Positions 24,763-34,516 of a stretch of 64,000 bases of DNA are shown piece by piece. A model generated the notes under the pieces. It ran no database searches, was not told where the DNA came from, and saw only the letters and a list, made by a program, of their open reading frames with translations. The stretch is from CBDFLD01 sp965249005. Its GTDB lineage: Bacteria > Acidobacteriota > UBA6911. The stretch spans positions 744,001 to 808,000 of the forward strand of contig CBDFLD010000022.1 of the NCBI GenBank assembly GCA_965249005.1. Direction: 5' to 3'. Positions within the stretch are counted from its first letter, which is position 1, and each line of letters begins with the position of its first letter. The translations under genes and the position numbers were made by a program.

Positions 24763-27456
24763 TTACCGGCTGATAGCTCCTAAGTAAATCGAATTAAACA
24801 GCAGCTTGAAGGTGGCATGAGACTGGGCGCGGTTCTGGGTGGCAAAGCCGAGCAGAATCACCCTGCCGTTCTCGAGCGGCACTTCGACCACAGCCGCTTT
24901 GTTGCGTAGATACTGTTCCCCCTTCAGATATCCGCTCATCAATAAGTTATCCCCGGGATACTTTGCCACGATCAGGTTCCGCTCGAACTCCTCTTCCCCA
25001 TCTTCGGAATAAACGACCTCAAAAGCGGGACTCCGCATGAACATCCCGCCGATCTCCTCGGGCATTCCGTAAGCGACGGGATGAGAAGGATCCAGCTTCA
25101 TCCGGAGCACGGAACCCGGACAGGCAAACTTGGGAGGTTCGGCACTCAGATCGGGGCCCAATGTTCTTACCGGAGGCCCAAGGTCCTTCAATACGTTCGT
25201 CACGGGCAAACCAAGTCTCTCGACGGCGAAAAGGGACGCGGCGTTCAACGTAACCAGCGTACCGCCCTCGGCCACAAAGCGCTTTATGCTCCGGACCCCC
25301 TTATCGCCGATCCCGCCAACATATTGGGGGGGAATGGTTCCCTTCTTGTGGCCTTCCAGCAGTGTCTTTGTCTGCATCGACGGAAGAATCAAAACGTCGA
25401 ACTTCTTTCCCAATGAACCGGCTCTCACCTCGGCATCCCTGACATTGGAAAAAGAAAACTCATACTGCTCCAAAAGCCAGCGAGTCCAACCTTCGCCCAT
25501 GTTGGGCACCCACGATTGGTACAGAGCGACGCGGGCAGTCCCCAGCTCATGCGCGTCTGCTTTAACGGCCTCGGGGCTTCCCCCGATACCGAGAGACAGC
25601 TCCCCGGCTAGAGATTCCATCAAGGAGCGCGAAACGCCCTTCGCCGAAATGATAGCAGTTCCCGGAGGATAGCGTCGGTCCTTGACCTGAAAGCTTTCAC
25701 GAGCTAATCGAACCGGCGCCCCTTCTTTCAGAATCCGGTTCACAGCGATGAAGTGGTTGTTTCTGTCCGGCGATATCAGATAAGCATGCTGGGCCGATGG
25801 CGCGACCTTCCCAGGAGGTAGTTCGACCTTGTCGATCGCCTTCAACCCTATCTTCAAGGGCGTACCGGCGGGCGCCATTTGCACTCCCATCTGATACTGG
25901 AGCGTCCAACCCGCAGTGTCGAACGGAGGGTGATACGCGTTGGGCGACTTCTGCGGGTTCACGATGCCTTGCCACAGCGCCGGATGCTGGGCCATGTCAG
26001 GGTAGTTCTGTTCCTCGAAGATCGCCTTCAGCGACAGAGCAAAGGGCTGGTTCATCGGCAGGATCCAGGTCCCCGCCGGATAGGAGCTCCCGGCCACCTC
26101 GAACGTCTCTTCCGCTTCATAGACCTCGATTCCGAGATGGATCAACCAGTTGAGCATTCGGGCGGCAACCGGAGGGTCGGGTTGTGCCCGGGGAACGATC
26201 CAGGCATACGGAGGCTCGCCCTCAAAGCGCGCGGCAGTGTCTCTTCCCATTTGGTATTTCGCATAGAGAAACTGCTCTCGGAACAATGCCGCGGTGTGAA
26301 GGAGTGATTTCGAAGCCGTCACGCAATAGTCGACCGCGTCGTGAAACCTCCACCAGCCCCCCTTCCAGGGATTGGGATAGAAATTGCCAACGGTGAAATC
26401 TTTGTATTCTTCGGGAAAATCCTCGACCGAATAGAAGTGAGGCGTCGCATAACGATAGAGGGCTGTTTCGGTCAAAGTCGCGACCACGTTGAAGAACCCA
26501 AAGAACCAATCCATGTATCCCGCGTACCAGAACGAATGAATGACGCGAGAGATGGTTCCGGGCTTGCCCTGCTGGTCGAAGTCAAAACCCATGTGAGCCC
26601 CGATCAGGTTGCGGCCGCGAATAAAGAGCGGATGGGTATTGGGGTTGCTCGGCTCGGCGGATGGTGGGACCCAGATCCGTGCTGGAAAAGGCGCGGTTTG
26701 GTGGTGGCTGTGAAAGATCACCGGGAGCCATTCACGATTCACGAGCTCGACGATGTGCTGCGTCTCTATCAGGTTTCCCATGAACGTGTCCCGATTGTTG
26801 TCGTGTCCCGCGTACTTGTGATACAGCCACGGCATGGTGCTGATTTCGTATGGGGTGCCGACGTTGGAACTGTACCATTCGGAAATCATCTGCATCCCGT
26901 CCGGGTTGGGGAAAACTAGCAATGCAATGACGTTGTCGAGGACCAATCGTGTTTCCCGATCATCGGAAGTCACGAGATCAAAGGCCAGCTGCAGGTGACT
27001 CTGAGGGGGAGCCGGTTCATCGGCATGAACGCCGGCCTCGATGTAGACGACGGCTTTGCCTTCCCTCGCCAGGCTCCGTGCCTGTTGATCGTCGAGTCCG
27101 TCCACCAGGGCGAGTCTTTTCGAGATGTTTTTGAAATGATCCAGCCGCTCCATGTTCTCCTGAGAAGTGATGATCGCGTAGATCATCGGCTTTCCCATGG
27201 AAGTCGGACCCATGTCGAAGAGCTTGATCTTTGTAGATGCCTTTTCCAGAGCTTGCAGGTACTCGACCGCCTGTTCGTAAGTCGCCATCCGATAGTCGGC
27301 CCCGACTTTGAAGCCCAGCACCTCTTCCGGAGGAGGAACCCCCTGGGCGACGGCAAAAACCGAACCGGCGACAAGGACAACCACGAACAAGACTTCAATC
27401 AAGGGACCTCTTGAAGAGTAGCTGGTCTGTGCCACGTTGGATTTCCCTTCTTTCAT
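24763..27456 (-). CDS. Secreted M14 family zinc carboxypeptidase
   Basis: 897 residues with an N-terminal hydrophobic segment (LIEVLFVVVLVAGSVFAVAQG). Zinc ligands H144 and E147 lie in GVHADEP, the third probably H252 in FHSHHQT, with NNRD at 220-223 and a catalytic Glu candidate in ATLTETALYRYATP. The C-terminal half (about 430-890) has no catalytic motif that I can see and looks like accessory beta and Rossmann-like domains. Members of this long M14 group are periplasmic and common in Acidobacteriota and Bacteroidota. The ATG at 27456 is one base after the stop of the SMP-30 gene, so the two are coupled. Confidence 0.9.
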   Translation of the reverse strand: MKEGKSNVAQTSYSSRGPLIEVLFVVVLVAGSVFAVAQGVPPPEEVLGFKVGADYRMATYEQAVEYLQALEKASTKIKLFDMGPTSMGKPMIYAIITSQENMERLDHFKNISKRLALVDGLDDQQARSLAREGKAVVYIEAGVHADEPAPPQSHLQLAFDLVTSDDRETRLVLDNVIALLVFPNPDGMQMISEWYSSNVGTPYEISTMPWLYHKYAGHDNNRDTFMGNLIETQHIVELVNREWLPVIFHSHHQTAPFPARIWVPPSAEPSNPNTHPLFIRGRNLIGAHMGFDFDQQGKPGTISRVIHSFWYAGYMDWFFGFFNVVATLTETALYRYATPHFYSVEDFPEEYKDFTVGNFYPNPWKGGWWRFHDAVDYCVTASKSLLHTAALFREQFLYAKYQMGRDTAARFEGEPPYAWIVPRAQPDPPVAARMLNWLIHLGIEVYEAEETFEVAGSSYPAGTWILPMNQPFALSLKAIFEEQNYPDMAQHPALWQGIVNPQKSPNAYHPPFDTAGWTLQYQMGVQMAPAGTPLKIGLKAIDKVELPPGKVAPSAQHAYLISPDRNNHFIAVNRILKEGAPVRLARESFQVKDRRYPPGTAIISAKGVSRSLMESLAGELSLGIGGSPEAVKADAHELGTARVALYQSWVPNMGEGWTRWLLEQYEFSFSNVRDAEVRAGSLGKKFDVLILPSMQTKTLLEGHKKGTIPPQYVGGIGDKGVRSIKRFVAEGGTLVTLNAASLFAVERLGLPVTNVLKDLGPPVRTLGPDLSAEPPKFACPGSVLRMKLDPSHPVAYGMPEEIGGMFMRSPAFEVVYSEDGEEEFERNLIVAKYPGDNLLMSGYLKGEQYLRNKAAVVEVPLENGRVILLGFATQNRAQSHATFKLLFNSIYLGAISR

Positions 27457-27457
27457 C

Positions 27458-28354
27458 TCACTGGCCGCGGACTGTCATGCGAACCGCGTACAGGCTTGTC
27501 CGGGCGGTAACGAAAAGTGTGCGTCGATCTGCGCCACCGAAGCAAACGTTGGCGGGACGCTCCGGAATGTCGATCCTGGCGATCTGCTCCCCGTCGGGGG
27601 CATAGACGATGACAGCAGCACTGGTCAAATACAGGTTGCCGTGCTCGTCCAGGGTCATACCATCGGAACCTTGCTCGGCAAACGGCCTCTTGTTCGTCAA
27701 CGAGCCGTTACCCTGGATATCAAAGGCGAAGGTCTTTCGTCCGCGATGGTCTGCAACATAAAGACGTTTTCCATCGGAAGTACCGATCACTCCATTCGGT
27801 TTTACCAGATCCGTGGCAACGGCGGAGATCTTGCCGCTTGGAGAGACGTAGTAAACATAGAAGCCTTCTTGCTGCAGGTCGGTTTGTTTGCCGTACCGCG
27901 GATCGGAGAAGTAGACTCCCCCCTTGGGATCAATCCAAAGGTCATTGGGGCTGTTCAGCTTCTTACCCTCATATTCGTCCACCAATACGGTCACGTTGCC
28001 GTCAGGGTCGGTCGAGGTGACACGCCGGTTTCCACCCTCGCAGGCCATTAGGTTGCCTTCCGAGTCAAAGTAGAGTCCGTTGGCTCCGCCCGTCTCTTCC
28101 CGAAATGTGGACAGCTCTCCCTGGATAGACCATTGATAGACCTTGCTGTTGGGAACATCCGAAAAGAACACGTTCCCTTCCCGGTCCACGGCTGGTCCCT
28201 CCGTAAAACGGAATCCATTCGCCAGCTTTTCAACCTCCGCCCCCGGAGCAACCAATTTCTCTTGCGAAAAACCCACGCCACCCACAACAACAAGTAACAG
28301 CAACGCAATCGCGGCAACCCACCTGAGGCGCTCCAATGACAAGCTTTTCCGCAT
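27458..28354 (-). CDS. Exported SMP-30/gluconolactonase family protein
   Basis: 298 residues from the ATG at 28354, giving a clean signal peptide (about residues 1-30, ending GVGFSQ); the frame stays open to 28411 and GTG codons lie in between, so the exact start is uncertain. Six-bladed propeller features: FTEGPAVDREGNVFFSD, NSPNDLWIDPKGGVYFSDPRYG, VKPNGVIGTSDGKRLYVAD and GSDGMTLDEHGNLYL. The Glu, Asn and Asp ligands of the metal site (E in TEGP, N in SPND, D in SDGM) are present. The family hydrolyses sugar lactones. Upstream partner of the M14 gene. Confidence 0.9.
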   Translation of the reverse strand: MRKSLSLERLRWVAAIALLLLVVVGGVGFSQEKLVAPGAEVEKLANGFRFTEGPAVDREGNVFFSDVPNSKVYQWSIQGELSTFREETGGANGLYFDSEGNLMACEGGNRRVTSTDPDGNVTVLVDEYEGKKLNSPNDLWIDPKGGVYFSDPRYGKQTDLQQEGFYVYYVSPSGKISAVATDLVKPNGVIGTSDGKRLYVADHRGRKTFAFDIQGNGSLTNKRPFAEQGSDGMTLDEHGNLYLTSAAVIVYAPDGEQIARIDIPERPANVCFGGADRRTLFVTARTSLYAVRMTVRGQ

Positions 28355-28443
28355 TGACGAATATTCCACAACGATCACACCCTTTCTCTCTTCCCCATGA
28401 CCATTGGCCACTCTTACGTTACGATTGACCCTCTAGTACTAAA

Positions 28444-28487
28444 GGACGGAAAGCGCCAAGCGCTAGACGCATAGCGCTACGCGCCTC
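28444..28487. repeat. Heptad-period repeat, copy 5
   Basis: A short block in the 28412-28491 gap: GACGGAA-AGCGCCA-AGCGCTA-GACGCAT-AGCGCTA, in phase at 7 bp and matching the 24041 copy closely. It lies between the SMP-30 start and the stop of the Gfo/Idh/MocA gene. Confidence 0.6.
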
Positions 28488-28491
28488 GTCC

Positions 28492-29859
28492 TTATCCCAA
28501 ACCCCACGGCGCCCGATACTCCTTCGACAAATAACGCGACGCATCTGCATCGCTGAGGATCTGTTCCTTTTCCGAGTCCCAGGAAATCTTTCGTCCGGTC
28601 CAGTAGGAAATGTTGGCCAGCTGACAGAGTGTGGTCGCTTTGTGACCTTCTTCGATACTGCAGACCGGTGCTCTCCGTGAGCGGACCGATTCCACAAAGC
28701 TCCGTTGATGGCGTCCGAACCCATCGTCCAGTTTTTCGTCACTCCCGATCGGTTCTGCTTTTCCCCCCTCCGGGACAATCTGATATCCAGCCCGATCTAC
28801 GAGCAAGGTCGCCTTGTCTCCAAGGAACTGAATGCCGTGGTCCGCCCGGGGGCTACCGGTGGCAAAGGCCGTAGCGTGCCGGCACGAGTAGGTCACAGTC
28901 AGGTTGGGAAAGTCGTACAAGACCTCGGCTGTATCCGGCGTCTCGCGAGGATCCTCTACGACGAACATGCCACCGGACGTGGTGACACCGGTCGGCATAT
29001 CGTTCACCGCCCACAGGACGATATCCAGCAGGTGCACCCCCCAGGCTGCCACCATGCCGCCGGAGTAATCCCAGTAGTAAATGAAGTTCCAATGCAAGCG
29101 GTTCCGATTGAAGGGCCTCTTGGGAGCAGGCCCCAGCCACATGTCATAGTCGATTCCCGCGGGAGTCGGCTCATCGGGAAGGTTGTCCATCGGTCGGGAA
29201 CGGCCGGTGCCGCCACTAGGCATCACGTTCCATGCATTGATGCAATGCACCCGGCTCACTTTACCGATGTGACCGGAGCGCACCAGCTCCACCGCCTTCT
29301 GAAAAATGGTGCCGCTCCGTTGCTGCAGACCCACCTCCACGATGCGGTCGTGCTGGCTGGCGACCTCGACCAATCGCTGCCCTTCTCGAATCGTGTGCCC
29401 GATCGGCTTCTCCAGATACACGTCCTTGCCGGCACGAATCGCCTCGAGTGTCGGGATGGCATGCCAATGATCCGGTGTCCCCACGATGACGGCGTCGATA
29501 TCCTTTCGATCCAGAAGGCGGCGAAAATCGCCATAGGTATCTACCGAGGATCCAATTTTTTCGGTGGCCTTGCGCAGCTGGCTCTCGTCCACATCGCAGA
29601 TCGCCACGGCCTTGGTCTTTGGAGCCTCCAAGCAACGAACCAGGTCCGTTACTCCCTGAGAGCCGGACCCGATCAAACCGAGCCGGACCGTGTCGTTCGC
29701 ACCCATGGGAGAACCCAGAGGCTTCGTTGGGGCCGATGCGCCTGGAGACGTGTTTGCGGAGGCCGCTGGCCGAGCACTTCCGATTGCTGTCTTGGCCCCG
29801 GCCGCCACGCCCGAAGCTTGTAGGAATCGCCGGCGAGTCCAATTCTTTTCAATTGCCAT
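28492..29859 (-). CDS. Tat-exported Gfo/Idh/MocA family oxidoreductase
   Basis: 455 residues; the ATG at 29859 follows CGGGAGG. The twin-arginine signal is NWTRRRFLQASGVAAG, followed by a Pro/Ala/Ser-rich linker to the Rossmann motif GLIGSGSQG. The catalytic lysine is in EKPIGHT. The C-terminal domain ends EYRAPWGLG, similar to the end of the copy at 60717. A sugar or sugar-acid dehydrogenase role is inferred from the family. Its start is divergent from that of the PHP lipoprotein, 169 bases apart. Confidence 0.92.
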   Translation of the reverse strand: MAIEKNWTRRRFLQASGVAAGAKTAIGSARPAASANTSPGASAPTKPLGSPMGANDTVRLGLIGSGSQGVTDLVRCLEAPKTKAVAICDVDESQLRKATEKIGSSVDTYGDFRRLLDRKDIDAVIVGTPDHWHAIPTLEAIRAGKDVYLEKPIGHTIREGQRLVEVASQHDRIVEVGLQQRSGTIFQKAVELVRSGHIGKVSRVHCINAWNVMPSGGTGRSRPMDNLPDEPTPAGIDYDMWLGPAPKRPFNRNRLHWNFIYYWDYSGGMVAAWGVHLLDIVLWAVNDMPTGVTTSGGMFVVEDPRETPDTAEVLYDFPNLTVTYSCRHATAFATGSPRADHGIQFLGDKATLLVDRAGYQIVPEGGKAEPIGSDEKLDDGFGRHQRSFVESVRSRRAPVCSIEEGHKATTLCQLANISYWTGRKISWDSEKEQILSDADASRYLSKEYRAPWGLG

Positions 29860-30028
29860 GACTACCTCCCGAGATTTTTCGCGAATCGTATGATCGATGA
29901 CCTTTGCGCACTGTACTTTAGCAGGTTTTCACACCGGGGCCAATCGCCCGGTCCATAAGATCAACAAGACGTTGACGCCCTCAACCCGAATGATAAAGTT
30001 GGGGCATCGACTTGCGAAAAGGGACGAA

Positions 30029-33000
30029 ATGGTAATCAAAGCTAGATTCTCGCTGGTTGCCGTGACCACCGTGCTCCTCACCGCCTGCGTCGCGTTCCTC
30101 ACCCAGGACGACCGATGGGTCAGCCGGGCAATGCAGCAACCATCGGTAGAGTATGATTCCCACGGGCGTGTATCCTCTCCACCTAGCTTGGTAAAGATCG
30201 ATGAGGAGAACTGGCCCGAGGCGACACTGACATTCATGATCCAGTTCGGCTTGCGCGACGAGCAACCTCGGCAGTGGGATGGAAAGCTCACCATGCAAGG
30301 GGCGCAAATTGTCCGGGTGAGACCGTGGCATTTCGGCGCCAACATGACGCTCAGCTCGGAAACCAATACCTGGACGTGTTCCAGTTGGCAGGGCCCACGA
30401 GCAAACGCCGGATCCCACACTGCCCATCTGCCCGCCATTCCTCGGACGTTTGTCCGGCCAGGTATTCAGGTTGATCTGACCGCGCCGGATGTCGGGAGCG
30501 CATCGCTTGCCGTGACAACAACCCAGGGCGACTTCTCCGTCCGACTCTCCAGACTGCTGGCGGAAGGAACCGTCTTTCTACTCGATGGTGGGGTTTCAGT
30601 CAGTCGCGCGTTGTCTGATTTTCCAATTGCCGTGGGATCGCAGCCCCAGGCGGAAGCTCCCAGGGGCCCGGTGTGGCACGACTATCCTTCGATCAGCATC
30701 ACTCCCGGAAAGTCAGACGAAGTTTGGCTGTGCTATCTCACTTACTCCCGTGACCACAACGCGGACAGAATCGTTGCTCGGCGCCTCAGGCAAGGAAGGC
30801 AACTCGACCAAGAACAGATAATCTCCCCGTGGGGCGATCACTTCGGTACGGCGCTCGAGCATGATTCCGGAGGAGTGCTTTGGGCTGTTTATTCGGCTCA
30901 GGTAAAAGCCAATTGGGATCTCTATGGCCAGTCGTTCCGCGACGGGAGCTGGAGCACAGCCCTGCGGCTCAGTGACAGCCCTCAGCCGGACCTGCATCAT
31001 CGGCTCGCACGGGCGGCTGACGGATCGATCTGGCTCGTCTGGCAGGGCTTCAGAAACGGTCAAAGCGATATCCTGGCCCGCCGCTGGGACGGCGCTCGCT
31101 GGGGCCCCGTCGTTCAGGTCAGCGAGGAAGACAACACGGCCTCTCCCAGTAATGACTGGGAGCCTGCGGTCACGCCTCACCCCCAAGGGGGAGTCGCCGT
31201 GGTATGGGACCGCTACGTCGACGGGCAGTATGATCTTTTCTACCGGCTGATGTCTGATCGCTTCCCCGGAACAGTAACCCGCGCTACTAGTTCCCCAGAG
31301 TTTGAAGCCCGACCTAGCATCACCGTCGACTCGATGCGCCGCTTGTGGATCGCCTTTGATCGCGCGGGGCCTGACTGGGGGAAGGACACTGGCTTCTGGC
31401 TGGAAAAGGCCCAAAAGAGAGAAGGATCGCGCCTGGTAGGCGGTAAGGGAATCGGTTTGGTCATGATAGCGCCGGGGAGCAAGATGAGCCCGCAGCCTAC
31501 GCCAGAGGTTTCATTGCAGCTAGGACCGAACGAGCTCATCGGCTCTCCGAAAGTGATCGTCGATTCCAAGGGAAAGCTCTGGTTGTTCTTCCGCCGTCAA
31601 ATCAATCTGAACATGAACGGCAGGGGCGTGGTGTTCAAGTTCCTGGTCGAATCCTACGCCAGCCGGTTCGATGCTGATTCGGGACAGTGGACCGAGCCTC
31701 AATGGATCCCCGACTCCTCCGGCCGGCTGGACATTTTTCCGGATCTCGCCGTAGCCCAAGATCGCCTATGGGCCACCTGGGCGACCGACCACCGGGCGCT
31801 GGTTGGTCGGCGACCCGATATTTCGAGCGTCTTTGCCGGATCCGTACCTCTCGTCGAGATTTCCGAGCATTCCCATCGTGACACTACGTCCGTCGACACC
31901 ACACCCGCACCGGTCCATCCCGTGCGTTCCTTCCTCCATCCGAACGAAGCCGCAGACGTGGCACGGATTCGTAGTTACCGTATTCATGCGGGCGACAGGG
32001 AATACCGAATCTATCGTGGCGACTTGCACCGGCACACCGAGAACTCCAACGATGGAGGGGGCGACGGCTCTCTGGCGGATGCCTATCGGTACGCGCTCGA
32101 TGCCGCATCGCTAGATTTTCTCATGATCTCAGATCACAACGACGGCGGGCGCATCTACGACTGGTGGCGCCGCGAGAAGTCCAACGAGCTTTTTCGCATC
32201 GGGAACTCCTTCGTCGGCCTCTACGGCTACGAGCGCAGCGCACCCTATCCGAACGGGCATCGCAACGTGCTCCTCCCGAGCCGCGGGATTCGACCGCTCT
32301 ATTTGAGTCCCGGAGAACGCGGGTTTCTGAAGCAAGAAAAGGTGACCAATACCGGGGATGTTCTGTACCCGTACCTTCGAGAAAACGACGGGATCACCTT
32401 TTCACACACCAGCGCCACCACGACCGGAACCGACTGGAGGGATCACGACCCAGAACTGGAACCCCTGGTAGAGATCTTTCAAGGTGACCGCAACAGTTAC
32501 GAGTCTGTAGGCGCTCCATGGGCAGCAGATCCCGACGATCGAAGCACGCAAGAGAGTGGATTCCGCCCGGACGGATTCGTGAACCTGGCGCTGGCCAAAG
32601 GGTACAGGTTGGGATTTCAGGCCTCGAGCGACCATCTGAGCACGCACTTGAGCTATGCCTGCATCCTCGCCACCGACAACACTCCGGAGGCCTTGCTGGA
32701 GGCGATGCGCCTCCGGCACACCTACGGGGCCACCGACAACATTATCATGGATGTGCGTTCCGATGGGGTAGACGGCACCCACATCATGGGGGATGTTTTC
32801 CGCTGTGCGCAGAATCCGACCATTGATGTCCGGGTGATTGGAACCCAAGAACTGGACCGCGTCGTTGTGGTCAAAGACAGTGTCGTGGTCTACTCCGTTC
32901 GGCCCGGCAACCACGAGACCGCATTCACGTTCACCGACCTCGAGGCAAGACCGGGGCAGGAGAGTTACTACTATGTTCGGGCTCTGCAGGAAGACGACAT

Positions 33001-33043
33001 GCTGGCATGGTCCTCTCCACTGTGGATCACCCCGGAACGCTGA
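30029..33043 (+). CDS. Lipoprotein with propeller and CehA/McbA-type PHP domain
   Basis: 1004 residues from the ATG at 30029, chosen because AAAAGGGA precedes it and because it starts a lipoprotein signal (MVIKARFSLVAVTTVLLTAC, lipobox Cys20); frames upstream to 29897 are open but unlikely to be translated. Propeller-like repeats fill about 200-620. PHP motifs follow near 660-1000: RGDLHRHTENSNDG, MISDHNDGG, GYERSAPYPNGHRN, FSHTSAT and ASSDHLSTH. It parallels the protein at 16585-19692 motif for motif. Likely attached to the outer membrane or periplasmic face of the inner membrane. Substrate unknown. Confidence 0.86.
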   Translation: MVIKARFSLVAVTTVLLTACVAFLTQDDRWVSRAMQQPSVEYDSHGRVSSPPSLVKIDEENWPEATLTFMIQFGLRDEQPRQWDGKLTMQGAQIVRVRPWHFGANMTLSSETNTWTCSSWQGPRANAGSHTAHLPAIPRTFVRPGIQVDLTAPDVGSASLAVTTTQGDFSVRLSRLLAEGTVFLLDGGVSVSRALSDFPIAVGSQPQAEAPRGPVWHDYPSISITPGKSDEVWLCYLTYSRDHNADRIVARRLRQGRQLDQEQIISPWGDHFGTALEHDSGGVLWAVYSAQVKANWDLYGQSFRDGSWSTALRLSDSPQPDLHHRLARAADGSIWLVWQGFRNGQSDILARRWDGARWGPVVQVSEEDNTASPSNDWEPAVTPHPQGGVAVVWDRYVDGQYDLFYRLMSDRFPGTVTRATSSPEFEARPSITVDSMRRLWIAFDRAGPDWGKDTGFWLEKAQKREGSRLVGGKGIGLVMIAPGSKMSPQPTPEVSLQLGPNELIGSPKVIVDSKGKLWLFFRRQINLNMNGRGVVFKFLVESYASRFDADSGQWTEPQWIPDSSGRLDIFPDLAVAQDRLWATWATDHRALVGRRPDISSVFAGSVPLVEISEHSHRDTTSVDTTPAPVHPVRSFLHPNEAADVARIRSYRIHAGDREYRIYRGDLHRHTENSNDGGGDGSLADAYRYALDAASLDFLMISDHNDGGRIYDWWRREKSNELFRIGNSFVGLYGYERSAPYPNGHRNVLLPSRGIRPLYLSPGERGFLKQEKVTNTGDVLYPYLRENDGITFSHTSATTTGTDWRDHDPELEPLVEIFQGDRNSYESVGAPWAADPDDRSTQESGFRPDGFVNLALAKGYRLGFQASSDHLSTHLSYACILATDNTPEALLEAMRLRHTYGATDNIIMDVRSDGVDGTHIMGDVFRCAQNPTIDVRVIGTQELDRVVVVKDSVVVYSVRPGNHETAFTFTDLEARPGQESYYYVRALQEDDMLAWSSPLWITPER

Positions 33044-33063
33044 GGCGATTCTGACTCGCTTGA

Positions 33064-33144
33064 GTCCCAAAGGGACGTAAGAAATTAGCCCAGCGATTCA
33101 TCGCTGGGTCTATCGATATCCATCGCGACGAGTCCCGTAGGGAC
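33064..33144. repeat. Cluster of three perfect short palindromes (REP-like)
   Basis: GTCCC-AAA-GGGAC (33064-33076), CCCAGCGAT-TC-ATCGCTGGG (33089-33108) and GTCCC-GTA-GGGAC (33132-33144). The two outer hairpins have the same stem in the same 13-bp format and flank the stronger 9-bp central one. It fills the gap between the PHP lipoprotein and the enolase-superfamily gene. Confidence 0.65.
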
Positions 33145-33175
33145 GAATGAAGACGCACATTGACCGAGGAACAAC

Positions 33176-34480
33176 ATGATCCGACAGCATCCGCAGTATC
33201 GGCGCCGCCATTTTCTCATTTCTCTCACTTCACTAGCAGGAAGTGCTGCTTTAGCTCTCGCGCCGCTGTCGAAGAACGCCACAGCCGAGCATGAGGACTC
33301 GGAATCCACAGGCGCCAAGATTACAGGAATCGACACTTTTGTCGTACGGACGGAAGCCTATAGCCCCTGGATTTTTTGCGCGGTCCGCACCGACGCCGGT
33401 GTCACCGGATACAGCGAGTTCGGAGTGGGAAAGCTACCGCGCGGTCTACCTGGGATTGTCCAGGATCTGGCCCAGGGACTGATCGGCGAAGACGCGGGCC
33501 CGGTCGAAAAACTCTATTTCGACATGTACCGTCGTACCCGGATGGCATCGGGCGGAGCAGTCCAGATGGCCATCGCCGGTATCGAGCTGGCCCTGTGGGA
33601 TATCAAGGGGAAACTGCTCGGTGTCCCAGTCTATAGTTTGGTAGGGGGTCCGTTTCGGAGCCGCCAACGACTCTACTGGTCGCACCTGGCCACCTACCGC
33701 GCCCATAAGCCGGAGCTCTTCGGCGCCAAACCGCTACGCAACATGGACGACGTCGCCGCATGCGCCGCCGAGGCCGTGGCGAAAGGCTTCACTGCATTCA
33801 AGACCAACATCATTTTCCCCGGGAAAAACTCGACCACTCTCCTGCAGGGCTCCTCGGGAGCGAGTGACCAGAACGCATCGACGGAAATCGTGCGTCACAT
33901 CGTCCGGCAGATCTCCGCCATGCGGGCTGCCGTTGGACCCGACATCGACATTGCCCTGGATCTGAACCTGAACTTCAAGACTGAAGGCGTGATTCGGATC
34001 GCGCGCGAATTGGAACCGTACAAGCTGATGTGGCTGGAGCTCGACAATCAAGACCCCAAATCCTTGGCTCAGGTGAAAAGCTCGAGCCGCACTCCCATAT
34101 GCTCCGGAGAGCAACTGGTCGGGGTGCGCCAGTACCAGCCTTACTTTGCGCTTCGCGCCATGGACTTCGTCAAGGTGGACGTCCAGTGGCAAGGATTCTC
34201 CCAGGCCAAGAAGGTGGCGGACCTCGCGGAAACGTACGAGTTGAACATCGCGCCGCACAACTACAACTCGCACCTGAGCACGTTCCAGAGCATTCATCTG
34301 GCGGCCGCCGTGTCGAACGTCAAGATCATGGAATACAATGTCGATGCCGTGCCGATTCGAGACGAGCTCGCCACAGCTCTGCCGAGAGTTACGAACGGAC
34401 AAATCGAAGTGCCGGCACGACCGGGTTGGGGCTGCGACCTCAACGAAGAGGCTGCCCGAAAGTACGCGTACTACGGATAG
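33176..34480 (+). CDS. Tat-exported enolase-superfamily protein (mandelate racemase/muconate lactonizing type)
   Basis: 434 residues; the ATG at 33176 follows GAGGAACAAC. The N-terminus YRRRHFLISLTSLAGSA is a twin-arginine signal, which is uncommon for this superfamily. Candidate catalytic residues: K in AFKTNI; metal ligands D in ALDLNLNF, E in WLELDNQD and E in CSGEQL; and D in KVDVQW with H in APHNYNSH, as in the mandelate-racemase His-Asp dyad. Expected chemistry is abstraction of a proton alpha to a carboxylate, for example dehydration of a sugar acid. It is followed 36 bases later by a CoA transferase and pairs well with the exported sugar oxidoreductases. Confidence 0.87.
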   Translation: MIRQHPQYRRRHFLISLTSLAGSAALALAPLSKNATAEHEDSESTGAKITGIDTFVVRTEAYSPWIFCAVRTDAGVTGYSEFGVGKLPRGLPGIVQDLAQGLIGEDAGPVEKLYFDMYRRTRMASGGAVQMAIAGIELALWDIKGKLLGVPVYSLVGGPFRSRQRLYWSHLATYRAHKPELFGAKPLRNMDDVAACAAEAVAKGFTAFKTNIIFPGKNSTTLLQGSSGASDQNASTEIVRHIVRQISAMRAAVGPDIDIALDLNLNFKTEGVIRIARELEPYKLMWLELDNQDPKSLAQVKSSSRTPICSGEQLVGVRQYQPYFALRAMDFVKVDVQWQGFSQAKKVADLAETYELNIAPHNYNSHLSTFQSIHLAAAVSNVKIMEYNVDAVPIRDELATALPRVTNGQIEVPARPGWGCDLNEEAARKYAYYG

Positions 34481-34516
34481 ACGAAGGCAGAGCAAACAGA
34501 AACAACAGGAGAAGAG

